From positions 1 to 8,170 of the forward strand of contig JAJFGK010000130.1 of NCBI GenBank assembly GCA_021776195.1: 8,170 bases of DNA, in the 5' to 3' direction. The position numbers and the translations under genes are program-made. Origin of the DNA: Kiloniellaceae bacterium. GTDB taxonomy: Bacteria; Pseudomonadota; Alphaproteobacteria; Kiloniellales; Kiloniellaceae. Below are positions 1 through 5,544 of this stretch, in pieces. The notes under the pieces are model-generated. The model worked only from the letters and a program-made list of their open reading frames with translations, made no database searches and was not told the DNA's origin. Every line of letters begins with the position of its first letter. Positions within the stretch are counted from its first letter, which is position 1.

Positions 1-331
1 GGAATCACAAAACGGCGAATAAGTGAATCCAAAACGCAAGAAAACCCCCGCCGAAACGCCGCTTTCTTGCAAACACCGTTACTTAAGAGCAGCGATTAAA
101 TCAGCCAGAACAAAGGCCTGCGGGTTTTTCACAGGGAACGAAATCTGGGGACACAATACTTAACTGTCATTTGCTAGCCTACTTGGAATGACCCGCTCCC
201 GGAAGAAATTCAATAGATAAGTATTGTGTCCCAAATTCTAGAGGAAGAATCGCGCATTTGCAACTTAAAATTACTAATTGAAATCATGGAACTAGTACAC
301 TTCCCCTGGAATTCGTAACAGCTCTCAAGCA
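1..331. other. AT-rich stretch without a gene
   Basis: No convincing coding region is seen in these 331 bases on either strand. The base composition is much lower in GC than the metabolic genes: positions 241-300 hold 21 G+C of 60, against 40 of 60 at 1321-1380. It contains the 15-bp inverted-repeat pair at 148-232 (separate entry). It also has a shorter perfect 8-bp inverted repeat, GCAAGAAA at 36-43 and TTTCTTGC at 63-70, around a C-rich centre. The pair could fold as a hairpin but lacks a terminator T-run. The stretch lies downstream of the unknown gene at 332-934. Confidence 0.6.
148..232. repeat. REP/transposon-end-like inverted repeat pair
   Basis: GGGACACAATACTTA at 148-162 is repeated exactly in inverse as TAAGTATTGTGTCCC at 218-232, with 55 bases between. 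Outside the exact match the arms remain similar (AATCTGG on one side, AATTTG on the other when reversed). A second inverted pair, GTCATT at 166-171 and AATGAC at 187-192, lies inside. From memory, this core resembles sequences flanking IS200-like REP-associated tyrosine transposase (Y1_Tnp) genes; that link is inference. No transposase frame lies between or beside the arms, so it would be a non-autonomous or remnant element. Lengths fit a REPIN-type doublet. Confidence 0.6.
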
Positions 332-934
332 CTACTTCCAGCGATCCATCTCTGTGGTATCGGTGTCTGGATGCTGGGTGATACTGTCTTCCTGCAGTGC
401 ATCGTGAAGGTGGGTCCGGGCCATTCGCTTGAGATCTTCCCGGCTCATGGTCCCAAAATTTGGGTACAGCCTTTCGACCCTGGCGAGGTAGTCTGCGCCG
501 TCTATCACTTGATCTGGAAATGTTGCCGCAAACCAAGTCTCGAAGGCTTGGGCTTCCAATGGGAGCCTGTTGTTGTTGAGCGTCCTTAGATCCTTGATAG
601 CAGCGTACAACACGCCGTCATTCCGCCCATCGTAGAAGTCGTCGAGCGTAGCATTGGGGTCGCGGTCTGCATGCTTGAAAAAGTTTCTGCCGTAGCTGGC
701 GATGCGTTTTACTTCCTCTTTCGGAACTAGGTTGTCCTCCGCGGCCATATCCAGAAACGACGCCACGTCGCGCTTTTTACAAAGCGTGCTCAGGACTTCC
801 ATAGAAGCGTGCGCCAATGCATACACCGATATTGGGTCCCGATCATCGAAGAATAGGCGCAACGCCGTCACAAGCTGACGCCTCGCAGCGTCCAACTTTG
901 TGATCGGCGGCTCTGGTGGGGCGGTCCTAACCAT
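332..934 (-). CDS. unknown protein with HEPN-like RNxxxH motif
   Basis: A 200-residue protein from the ATG at 934. A TTG at 1000 would add 22 residues of low-complexity Ser/Thr-rich sequence and is less likely; neither start has a good ribosome site. The sequence looks helical and soluble, with no signal peptide or membrane segment. After a Pro-rich start comes a helical block (KLDAARRQL, residues 13-21, to about 57). Then comes the core RNFFKHADRDP at 83-93, and a charged tail with several His and Asp/Thr residues. I recall the NFFKHADRDP core from a widespread uncharacterised proteobacterial family. R83-N84-x3-H88 also matches the RNxxxH (Rx4-6H) motif of HEPN ribonucleases, but the Arg may be incidental. 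No nucleotidyltransferase antitoxin is next to it. It stands alone in AT-richer DNA, which suggests horizontal acquisition. The reading frame is fairly certain; the function is unknown. Confidence 0.75.
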   Translation of the reverse strand: MVRTAPPEPPITKLDAARRQLVTALRLFFDDRDPISVYALAHASMEVLSTLCKKRDVASFLDMAAEDNLVPKEEVKRIASYGRNFFKHADRDPNATLDDFYDGRNDGVLYAAIKDLRTLNNNRLPLEAQAFETWFAATFPDQVIDGADYLARVERLYPNFGTMSREDLKRMARTHLHDALQEDSITQHPDTDTTEMDRWK

Positions 935-971
935 TGTTTGCGTACTTGGCTTCCAACGTGTCGTACTAGAA

Positions 972-987
972 TTGCTACTCGTAGCAA
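972..987. promoter_or_regulatory. palindrome upstream of the unknown gene
   Basis: TTGCTAC (972-978) and GTAGCAA (981-987) form a perfect 7-bp inverted repeat around TC. It lies 38-53 nt upstream of the ATG at 934, where an operator would be expected. As RNA it would be a short stem with a four-base CTCG loop. No regulator is known for it; the role is inference. Confidence 0.3.
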
Positions 988-1078
988 CAAGCCACGGCAA
1001 GGGCAGGTCAGCAGTCTCTCACAGGACCACCTTGCCCCATCCGAGTAACTCCGCTCAGGTCGGCAAATGTGCAACCCC

Positions 1079-1102
1079 AGGAAATCCAGGAGGAAATCCA
1101 GG
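1079..1102. repeat. 12-bp tandem duplication
   Basis: AGGAAATCCAGG occurs twice without a gap, at 1079-1090 and 1091-1102. It lies in non-coding DNA at the transition between the AT-richer left segment and the aminotransferase gene. With only two copies it is most simply a slippage duplication. Confidence 0.7.
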
Positions 1103-1260
1103 GACGGTGTACGGTTTTCTGCCGCGCCGAGGTTACCCTGCGAACAGGGCTTGGCCGCGGGCCGCCGGCTGGGCGAGCGGACTACCACCAGGCGCCGTGC
1201 CCAAGGGCGGCTATCCTGGTGCGCCGCCTAACTGGCCGCCCCCTCGATTCCGCCGCAACC

Positions 1261-2664
1261 TTACCCCTTCCAGTGCCCCTCCTTGACCAGGTCGTCCATG
1301 GTCTCGGTGATGGCCTCGCGCAGGGTGCCGACGACGACGTCGATCTGCTGCTTGCTCAGGATCAGGGGCGGGGAGAGCACGTTGAGGTGGGCGATGGGGC
1401 GCACGATCAGGCCGCGCTTCTGACAGGCCCCGGCGATGCGGTGGCCGATCTTGACCTCGGGCGCGAAGAGCTCCTTGGTCTCCTTGTCGGCGACGTTCTC
1501 GACGCAGAGCATGAAGCACTTGCCGCGCACCTCGCCGACGATCGGCAGGTCTTCCAGGGTGGCCAGTTGCTCTTCGAAGTAGGGGCCGATCTGGCGCACG
1601 TGGCCGCAGATGTCCTCGCGCTCGAAGATCTCGAAGTTGGCCAGGCCCGCGGCGCAGCAGATCGGATGGCCCGAATAGGTAAAGCCGTGGGTGAAGAGCG
1701 CGCCCTCGGCCTGGGGCACCGAGATCACGTCGTACATCTCATCGGACAGGATGGTGGCCGAGAGCGGCTGGTAGCCCGAAGTCAGGCCCTTGGCCGAGAT
1801 CAGCACGTCGGGGACGATGTCGAAGACCGGCTCGGAGGCGAAGAAGTGGCCGAGACGCCCGAAGGCGGTCACCACCTCGTCGGAGATGTAGAGCACCTCG
1901 TACTTGTGACAGACCTCCAGGGTGCGCTTGTGATAGCCCGCCGGCGGGACGATCACGCCGCCCGCGCCCATGATCGGCTCGGCGATGAAGGCGGCGACGT
2001 TCTCGGGCCCGAGCTCGAGGATCTTGTTCTCCAGATCGGCGACCTTCTCGTCGAGGAACTCTTCCTCGGTCATGCCATCGGGCCTGCGATAGGGATTGGG
2101 CGCCGGGATGTGATGGACCCAGTCGCGCACGATGTCGAAGCCCTGGTGGTCGAAGGCCACGCCGGTCAGCGACATGGCCAGATAGGTGCTGCCGTGATAG
2201 CCGTCGACCCGCGAGATGATCTGCTTTTTGGTCGGCTTGCCCAGGCGGTTGAAGTAGAAGTGGATGATGCGCACCGCGGTGTCGTTGGCCATCGACCCGC
2301 CGGTGCCATAGAAGACATGGTCCAGGCCGGCCGGCGTCACGCTGGCCAGCTTGGCGGCCAGCTCGGCGGCCGGCGGCGTGGTCTGGTGGCCGAAGGGCGA
2401 GTAGTAGGAAATCCGCCGCGCCTGATCGGCGATCGCCTGGGCGATCTCGTCGCGGCCGTAGCCGGCATTCACGCACCACAGGCCGCCGATGCCGTCGAGA
2501 AAGCGGTTGCCGTCGGAATCGAAAACATAGGCGCCTTCGGACTCCGCCAGGACCAGGGAGCCCTCCTCCTTGAAGGTCGAGAAATCGGTCCAGGGATGGA
2601 TGAAGTGATCCTTGTCCTTCTGGCGCAGGTCCTCGGTGTCGTAGCGGGCGAAATTGCTGTCCAT
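1261..2664 (-). CDS. class III PLP-dependent omega-aminotransferase
   Basis: A 467-residue cytoplasmic aminotransferase of fold type I, class III, that moves an amino group from an amine or omega-amino acid to a keto acid such as pyruvate. The start at 2664 follows GAGGAGA at good spacing; an in-frame ATG at 2745 lacks support. Visible motifs are LWCVNAGYGR (62-71), the PLP phosphate-binding GTGGS (120-124), GYHGST with Tyr156 stacking on PLP, and SDEV with Asp262. They continue with the Schiff-base lysine Lys292 in SAKGLTSGY, THGFTYSGHP (325-334), and Arg422 in GLIVRP, which matches the substrate-carboxylate 'flipping' arginine of omega-transaminases. The overall pattern is close to SpuC-type polyamine:pyruvate and beta-alanine/taurine:pyruvate enzymes; the exact substrate cannot be read from the sequence. 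The gene lies 147 bp downstream of the usp gene, far enough for its own promoter. A palindromic AAACGTTT at 2691-2698 lies 27-34 nt upstream of the ATG and could be an operator core. Confidence 0.93.
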   Translation of the reverse strand: MDSNFARYDTEDLRQKDKDHFIHPWTDFSTFKEEGSLVLAESEGAYVFDSDGNRFLDGIGGLWCVNAGYGRDEIAQAIADQARRISYYSPFGHQTTPPAAELAAKLASVTPAGLDHVFYGTGGSMANDTAVRIIHFYFNRLGKPTKKQIISRVDGYHGSTYLAMSLTGVAFDHQGFDIVRDWVHHIPAPNPYRRPDGMTEEEFLDEKVADLENKILELGPENVAAFIAEPIMGAGGVIVPPAGYHKRTLEVCHKYEVLYISDEVVTAFGRLGHFFASEPVFDIVPDVLISAKGLTSGYQPLSATILSDEMYDVISVPQAEGALFTHGFTYSGHPICCAAGLANFEIFEREDICGHVRQIGPYFEEQLATLEDLPIVGEVRGKCFMLCVENVADKETKELFAPEVKIGHRIAGACQKRGLIVRPIAHLNVLSPPLILSKQQIDVVVGTLREAITETMDDLVKEGHWKG

Positions 2665-2759
2665 GGCGCTTCTCCTCTGTCGCGGCGTCCAAACGTTTTT
2701 GTCCGTTCGGCTAGAATCAGTGACTCGGAACGCGGCCGAAGGCAAGCCCCGCCGAGGAA

Positions 2760-2773
2760 GGGCCCTGTGGCCC
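2760..2773 (-). terminator. weak hairpin after the usp gene
   Basis: GGGCC (2760-2764) and GGCCC (2769-2773) form a 5-bp stem with a 4-base loop, 39-52 nt past the usp stop. On the minus strand it is followed by TTCCTC, a poor T-run, so termination would be partial at best. Confidence 0.25.
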
Positions 2774-2811
2774 CGTGGGCGATCTGGGAGGATGAGGCGG
2801 TTCTTACCTCT

Positions 2812-3216
2812 CTAGCGGTCGACCAGCACGCTGCAGTCCGCGTGCCGAACCACGCGGGCCGCGGTCGATCCCAGGAAATAGTCTTCCAGGCCCGGACGGT
2901 GCGAGGCGATAACGATCAGGTCGGCGTCGATTTCCTTGGCATAGCCGAGAATCGCCGTTGCCGGCTGCCCCTGGCGAACCTCGGACTCGGCCCCTGCCGG
3001 ATCCGCCTGGGCGGCAAGCGCGACGCGGGCTTGCGCGATGTTAGTTTCTATCAGTCCTTCCGGGAGCTGTGCGGCAACGAATGCGGGAATCTGCGCCGCG
3101 ACATGGAGCGTGCAGACTCGGCTCTGCGGGCCCCCGATCTGTCGCGCGAGTCCCAGCGCCTTGCTGGCCTGTTCTTCATGGCCGAGATCGATAGGCACCA
3201 AGATGGTCTTGTACAT
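2812..3216 (-). CDS. universal stress protein, UspF/UspG-like
   Basis: A 134-residue single-domain universal stress protein (UspA superfamily, Rossmann-like alpha/beta fold, usually a cytoplasmic dimer). The start is fixed by AAAAGGAGG seven bases before the ATG. It opens with the first beta strand MYKTILVPID (1-10). It ends with DLIVIASHRPGL (99-110) and FLGSTAARVVRHADCSVLVDR, the final part of the domain with the phosphate-binding Gly116-Ser117-Thr118. The SHRP plus FLGS-AA-VVRHA pattern matches the ATP-binding UspF/UspG branch of E. coli rather than UspA. Such proteins help cells survive starvation, oxygen limitation or oxidative stress, but their biochemistry is poorly defined. An FNR/FixK-type box lies 59-72 nt upstream of the ATG, which suggests induction at low oxygen. 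An intrinsic terminator isolates it from the exported-protein gene upstream. Confidence 0.93.
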   Translation of the reverse strand: MYKTILVPIDLGHEEQASKALGLARQIGGPQSRVCTLHVAAQIPAFVAAQLPEGLIETNIAQARVALAAQADPAGAESEVRQGQPATAILGYAKEIDADLIVIASHRPGLEDYFLGSTAARVVRHADCSVLVDR

Positions 3217-3274
3217 GCTTAGGCCTCCTTTTGCCGAATTCGGGCAAACATCGGATATCCATTTTCCTTCGTCC

Positions 3275-3288
3275 TTGATGCAGATCAG
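3275..3288 (-). promoter_or_regulatory. FNR/FixK-type box for the usp gene
   Basis: TTGAT-GCAG-ATCAG matches the FNR/FixK/Anr consensus TTGAT-N4-ATCAA at nine of ten fixed positions. It sits 59-72 nt upstream of the usp ATG. If the centre is at -41.5 (class II activation), transcription would start near 3240. A weak -10, GATGTT on the minus strand (3247-3252), would then be in register. The box is seen directly; oxygen control is inferred from known FNR/FixK-regulated usp genes. Confidence 0.6.
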
Positions 3289-3330
3289 CGTTGCGGCCCA
3301 ATGCGGCGTGTCCTCGCTGCCTGCACAGAC

Positions 3331-3357
3331 AAGAAAAAGGGCCGGTGAACCGGCCCC
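3331..3357 (-). terminator. intrinsic terminator of the exported-protein gene
   Basis: Read on the minus strand, GGGCCGG, loop TTCA, CCGGCCC, then TTTTTCTT: a perfect 7-bp GC stem with a tetraloop and a T-run. It begins 40 nt after the stop of the gene at 3396-3824. It insulates the usp promoter from read-through. Confidence 0.92.
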
Positions 3358-3395
3358 TTGAGTTGACAGGGAGGATCAGTGAAGCGGCGCGCGGC

Positions 3396-3824
3396 TCAGG
3401 CCGCCAGGCAGCCGCCCTTGTCGTACATGGTGGTGATGGAGCCGCTGTGCCGGGCGTTGAACATGATGTTCTTGGCGCAGCCCTCGACGCGGACCCAAAG
3501 GTCGTACTGCACGAAGCCGTGGCCGCCGCCGAAGAAGTTGCCGCCGGAATCGCCGCCCTGGGTGTCGATGGTGATGGCGCTCACCGCGCCGCGCGGGACG
3601 CCGCGCTGGGCCAGCATGACCAGGGCGTTGTGCATGGCGCGGTTCTGAAACTCGCGGAAAAAGATCTTGTCGTTGCCGATGCGCCGGATCTCGATGCCGC
3701 TCAGGTCGTAGCCCCAGTCTGAGGGGCTGCGGATCTCGCCGGCCTGGGCCGGGGCGAGGGGGGCCTGGCTCAATCCCGCCAGCAGGGTGACCACCGCCGC
3801 GATCAGGGAAATCTTCTTGGTCAT
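3396..3824 (-). CDS. small exported protein of unknown function
   Basis: A 142-residue protein starting at the ATG at 3824, preceded by AAGGAG at nine-base spacing; an upstream in-frame ATG at 3878 lacks a ribosome site and would bury the signal peptide. Residues 1-28 form a classical Sec signal peptide: Lys-Lys start, hydrophobic ISLIAAVVTLLAGL, and likely cleavage after AQA at 28. The mature part of about 114 residues has a Gly-rich segment (GGDSGGNFFGGGHG, 90-103). Two cysteines, Cys116 and Cys139, could form a periplasmic disulfide near the C terminus. No lipobox, membrane segment or known catalytic motif is visible, and I do not recognise the family. It is a single-gene transcript with a clear terminator. 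Its start lies 95 nt from a perfect CRP-type palindrome, with TATACT between as a plausible -10, so a catabolite-type regulator probably controls it. Confidence 0.85.
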   Translation of the reverse strand: MTKKISLIAAVVTLLAGLSQAPLAPAQAGEIRSPSDWGYDLSGIEIRRIGNDKIFFREFQNRAMHNALVMLAQRGVPRGAVSAITIDTQGGDSGGNFFGGGHGFVQYDLWVRVEGCAKNIMFNARHSGSITTMYDKGGCLAA

Positions 3825-3881
3825 GGGTCGCGTCTCCTTGGTTGTCGTGCGAGCGTTCGCCCGTTCCTGGAGTGTCATTAA

Positions 3882-3887
3882 AGTATA
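3882..3887 (-). promoter_or_regulatory. -10 element of the exported-protein gene
   Basis: TATACT on the minus strand lies 58-63 nt upstream of the ATG at 3824. No good -35 stands 16-18 bases upstream. That fits a promoter dependent on an activator bound at the palindrome whose nearest base is 31 nt further upstream. Confidence 0.4.
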
Positions 3888-3918
3888 TGCAGAACTAAAT
3901 TCAATGTTGGCATCAATA

Positions 3919-3940
3919 ATCTGTGACCAGGGTCACAGAT
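3919..3940. promoter_or_regulatory. perfect CRP-family palindrome
   Basis: Arms ATCTGTGACC and GGTCACAGAT flank AG, a perfect 22-bp palindrome. It contains TGTGA-N6-TCACA, the full CRP core. It is centred about 55 bp upstream of the start site implied by TATACT (3882-3887). The match is seen directly; which CRP-family protein binds it is unknown. Confidence 0.7.
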
Positions 3941-3976
3941 CGACCGGCAGATCGGCGATTTTTCCCAGGAAATTTG

Positions 3977-4062
3977 CGTCACCCCGGCCTTTGAGCCGGG
4001 ATCTCGTGCCACAGCTCTTCCGCCTGAGATACCGGATAAAGGCTGCGCCCTTTCCGGTATGA
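3977..4062. repeat. REP-like palindrome doublet
   Basis: Two hairpins in opposite orientation. The first is CCCGGC (3983-3988), loop CTTTGA, GCCGGG (3995-4000). The second is ATACCGGA (4029-4036) with TCCGGTAT (4053-4060), extended inside by AAGG/CCTT (4039-4042 and 4049-4052). The arms are themselves inverted copies: CCTTTGAGCCGGGATCTC at 3988-4005 corresponds to the reverse of 4026-4042. The first half matches the GTCA-CCCGG-CTTGA-CCGGGATC repeat that is common between alphaproteobacterial genes. It is probably a multicopy extragenic element; the copy number cannot be seen here. Confidence 0.6.
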
Positions 4063-4126
4063 GGGGTTTGTTGGCCTGAGTTTGTGGTGCCCGGAGTTGC
4101 GCGCGATCGCCCCGCGATGGCCCATG

Positions 4127-4186
4127 CGCACAGGCCCTGACTTCGCACAGTTAGGGGGTTTGACACTCTGTGAAACGGGCCACAGA
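4127..4186. promoter_or_regulatory. TTGACA with CRP-like palindrome and half-sites
   Basis: TTGACA, a perfect -35, is at 4160-4165 and is followed directly by the palindrome TCTGTG-N8-CACAGA (4167-4186). Its core TGTGA-N6-CCACA differs from the CRP consensus at one position. Two direct CGCACAG copies lie at 4127-4133 and 4144-4150. No good -10 follows at 16-18 bases. The site could be a repressed or activated promoter for the plus-strand gene 130 nt downstream, but this is uncertain. Confidence 0.35.
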
Positions 4187-4317
4187 CGAGGCGATTGTTT
4201 GGCCGGCGGGATGCCCCATGTTTTAGGGAAGGGGTGAGAAGCGCAATGCCGGGTCGGCCGGATCAAGGGTTCCTCGCCCTCGAGAGCGCCCCCTCTATAG
4301 CGCCAAGGAGCAGAGCC

Positions 4318-4497
4318 ATGACCGACAGACAGCCCGAGCCCTCGATCAGCGCGTTGCAAGAGCGCGCCAAGGTGATTTTTTCCGTCAAGCGCGTCTGGCC
4401 CTGCTACGCCGACGGCGGCGGCGCCGGCCGCATCTCCAAAGTGACCTGGGATCAGAGCCCGCCGCCCGGCGCGCGCTATCGCGTCGTCGCGGCCTAA
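4318..4497 (+). CDS. small unknown protein, 59 residues
   Basis: A short gene with an excellent ribosome site (AAGGAG at 4305-4310, seven bases before the ATG). The frame stays open further upstream, but no supported earlier start is seen. The product is basic to neutral and soluble, with no signal peptide or membrane segment. A polar start (MTDRQPEPS) is followed by a short helix-like stretch (ALQERAKVIFSVKRVW). Then come a single Cys in WPCYADGGG, a Gly-rich turn, and a strand-like end (RISKVTWDQ, ARYRVVAA). I do not recognise a family; a single Cys does not support a zinc site. It converges on the nucleoside hydrolase gene, with 74 bp between the stops. The long 5' region with a CRP-like site suggests regulated expression. 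Coding is supported mainly by the ribosome site and codon use like its neighbours. Confidence 0.65.
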   Translation: MTDRQPEPSISALQERAKVIFSVKRVWPCYADGGGAGRISKVTWDQSPPPGARYRVVAA

Positions 4498-4520
4498 CGC
4501 TCCAGCCGTGAAAGCGGCCC

Positions 4521-4540
4521 AGCCGGGATACCGCCCGGCT
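4521..4540. terminator. hairpin between convergent genes
   Basis: AGCCGGG (4521-4527) and CCCGGCT (4534-4540) form a 7-bp stem with a 6-base loop. A second pair, CGGGAC/GTCCCG, follows at 4541-4546 and 4561-4566. Both lie between the stops of the small plus-strand gene and the nucleoside hydrolase. There is no T-run, so this is a weak or Rho-assisted stop at most. Confidence 0.35.
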
Positions 4541-4571
4541 CGGGACGGGACCCCTGCCAAGTCCCGGGGGT

Positions 4572-5495
4572 TCAGTAGCGCGCCAGGGCCGCGGTGAGGC
4601 GGGCGAAAAAGCCCGCGGCGTCGATCCCCGTCACGACCTTCCCGTTGACCGGCCGCGCCTCGCGCTGTGCGCCATGCCAACAGAGCGTGCGGCCCCAGTT
4701 CGGCCCCTCGTTGCAGTCCACCGCCAGGTGTCCCTCCAGCGTATCGAACAGCTCCGGCGCCAGGAGGTAGGCGATCACGCAGGGGTCGTGCAGATAGGCG
4801 TCGCCGCGGCCATAGACGGTGATCATGGCGGCGGCGGCCTCGGCGACCGGGTTGCCAAGCGCCCGCAGGGCGGCCACCCGTTCCGGCGTGGCGACGGCCT
4901 GATGGGTCACGTCGAGACCGTGCAGCACGATGGGCGCGCCCGAGGCGATGACGATCTGCGCCGCGTGCGGGTCGGCATGGACGTTGAACTCCGCCGCCGG
5001 GGTGACGTTGCCCGGCCCGAAGAACGCGCCGCCCATCACGACGATCTCGCGCAGGCGCCCGACGATGGCCGGTTCCTTGACCATGGCCAGAGCGACGTTG
5101 GTCAGCGGTCCGATGGGGCAGAGCGTCACGGCACCTTCCGGCTCGCCCATGATGGTCGCGATCAGGACATCCACCCCATGGCCCTCGGCGAGGGCCGCTT
5201 CCGGGTCGGGCAGGGCGACGCCGCCGACGCCGTCTTCGCCGTGGACCGCGGCCTCGCGCACGGCGGGGCGCATCAGCGGCCGGGGACAGCCGGCGTGGAT
5301 CGGGGTGTCGCGCCGGCCGGCCAGGGTCGCCAGCCTGAGCGCGTTGCGGCTGGTCATGGCCAGGGGCACGTTGCCGGCGACGCAGGTCACCGCGGCGAGC
5401 TCCAGCGCCTCGGGCTCGGCCCAGGCCCAGAACAGCGCGATGGCATCGTCGATGCCGGGATCGCAGTCGATGATGATCTTGCGTCTGTCCGCCAT
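4572..5495 (-). CDS. nucleoside hydrolase (inosine-uridine family)
   Basis: A 307-residue calcium-dependent N-ribohydrolase that cleaves a nucleoside to free base and ribose in the cytoplasm; family length is about 300-320. Visible are the Ca-binding DCDPGIDDA at 10-18 (Asp10, Asp12, Asp16, Asp17), HGEDGVGG (85-92), PIGPLTN (127-133) and EFNVHADPHAA (169-179, with Asn171 and Asp175). HDP at 236-238 follows, with His236 the likely leaving-group acid. The motif set is intact, so the enzyme should be active; purine or pyrimidine preference cannot be told. The start at 5495 places the first strand (KIIIDCDPG) at the usual distance. An ATG at 5522 would add nine residues. The gene follows the SAM hydrolase on the same strand by 80 bp, which suggests that adenosine from that enzyme is a substrate. 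A 13-codon leader frame with a strong ribosome site ends seven bases before the ATG, and the gene's own ribosome site (GGTGAG) is weak, so translation may be coupled. Confidence 0.93.
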   Translation of the reverse strand: MADRRKIIIDCDPGIDDAIALFWAWAEPEALELAAVTCVAGNVPLAMTSRNALRLATLAGRRDTPIHAGCPRPLMRPAVREAAVHGEDGVGGVALPDPEAALAEGHGVDVLIATIMGEPEGAVTLCPIGPLTNVALAMVKEPAIVGRLREIVVMGGAFFGPGNVTPAAEFNVHADPHAAQIVIASGAPIVLHGLDVTHQAVATPERVAALRALGNPVAEAAAAMITVYGRGDAYLHDPCVIAYLLAPELFDTLEGHLAVDCNEGPNWGRTLCWHGAQREARPVNGKVVTGIDAAGFFARLTAALARY

Positions 5496-5502
5496 GTCAC
5501 TC

Positions 5503-5544
5503 TCACCAGGATCCGTTTTCATCGAAGAGCCACGGACTCTTCAT
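5503..5544 (-). CDS. possible 13-codon leader peptide
   Basis: The minus strand reads AGGAGGGG, five bases, ATG, then MKSPWLFDENGSW and TGA; the stop lies seven bases before the nucleoside hydrolase ATG. The ribosome site is far better than the hydrolase's own. A 6-bp hairpin, GAAGAG (5524-5529) with CTCTTC (5537-5542), overlaps the start codon. It could be a translational-coupling leader or a chance frame under a ribosome site that really serves the downstream gene. No run of one amino acid points to classical attenuation. Confidence 0.35.
   Translation of the reverse strand: MKSPWLFDENGSW

Larger units (their letters stand above)
935..1260. other. intergenic stretch, island/core transition
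   Basis: No gene is supported here; open frames on both strands are short, lack ribosome sites and show no family signature. It contains a hairpin (TTGCTAC 972-978, GTAGCAA 981-987) 38-53 nt upstream of the unknown minus-strand gene. It also holds a 12-bp tandem duplication at 1079-1102 and a CCCTG-CGAA-CAGGG hairpin at 1136-1149, which reads as a UUCG-loop hairpin on the minus strand. The last could mark the 3' end of the aminotransferase transcript, but it lacks a T-run. Composition shifts from AT-richer to GC-rich across this stretch. Confidence 0.45.
3825..4317. other. 493-bp divergent regulatory region
   Basis: This gap separates the exported-protein gene (minus strand) from the small plus-strand gene at 4318. 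It holds a -10-like TATACT (3882-3887), a perfect CRP-type palindrome (3919-3940), a REP-like hairpin doublet (3977-4062), and an array of CACAG/CTGTG half-sites with TTGACA (4127-4186). From 4187 to 4300 I see no clear signal. Open frames across it have no ribosome site or family signature. Confidence 0.6.

Noticed and set aside
36..70. An intrinsic terminator from GCAAGAAA/TTTCTTGC.
   Set aside because: The outer stem is AT-rich, the C-rich centre does not pair well, and there is no separate T-run after a GC stem.
868..1188. A 106-codon minus-strand frame in the island/core transition, containing SLDFLLDFLGL.
   Set aside because: It has no ribosome site and no recognisable domain, and it overlaps the start of the 332-934 gene in another frame. 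The repeated LDFL comes from the 12-bp tandem duplication.
1069..3222. A 717-codon open frame on the plus strand.
   Set aside because: It lies antisense to the aminotransferase and usp genes, which have clear motifs and ribosome sites. Its translation is a low-complexity Gly/Asp/His/Val-rich shadow of GC-rich codons.
3979..4680. A 233-codon minus-strand frame through the divergent regulatory region.
   Set aside because: It crosses a REP-like element and the antisense of the 59-residue gene, and overlaps the 3' end of the nucleoside hydrolase in another frame, with no ribosome site or domain.
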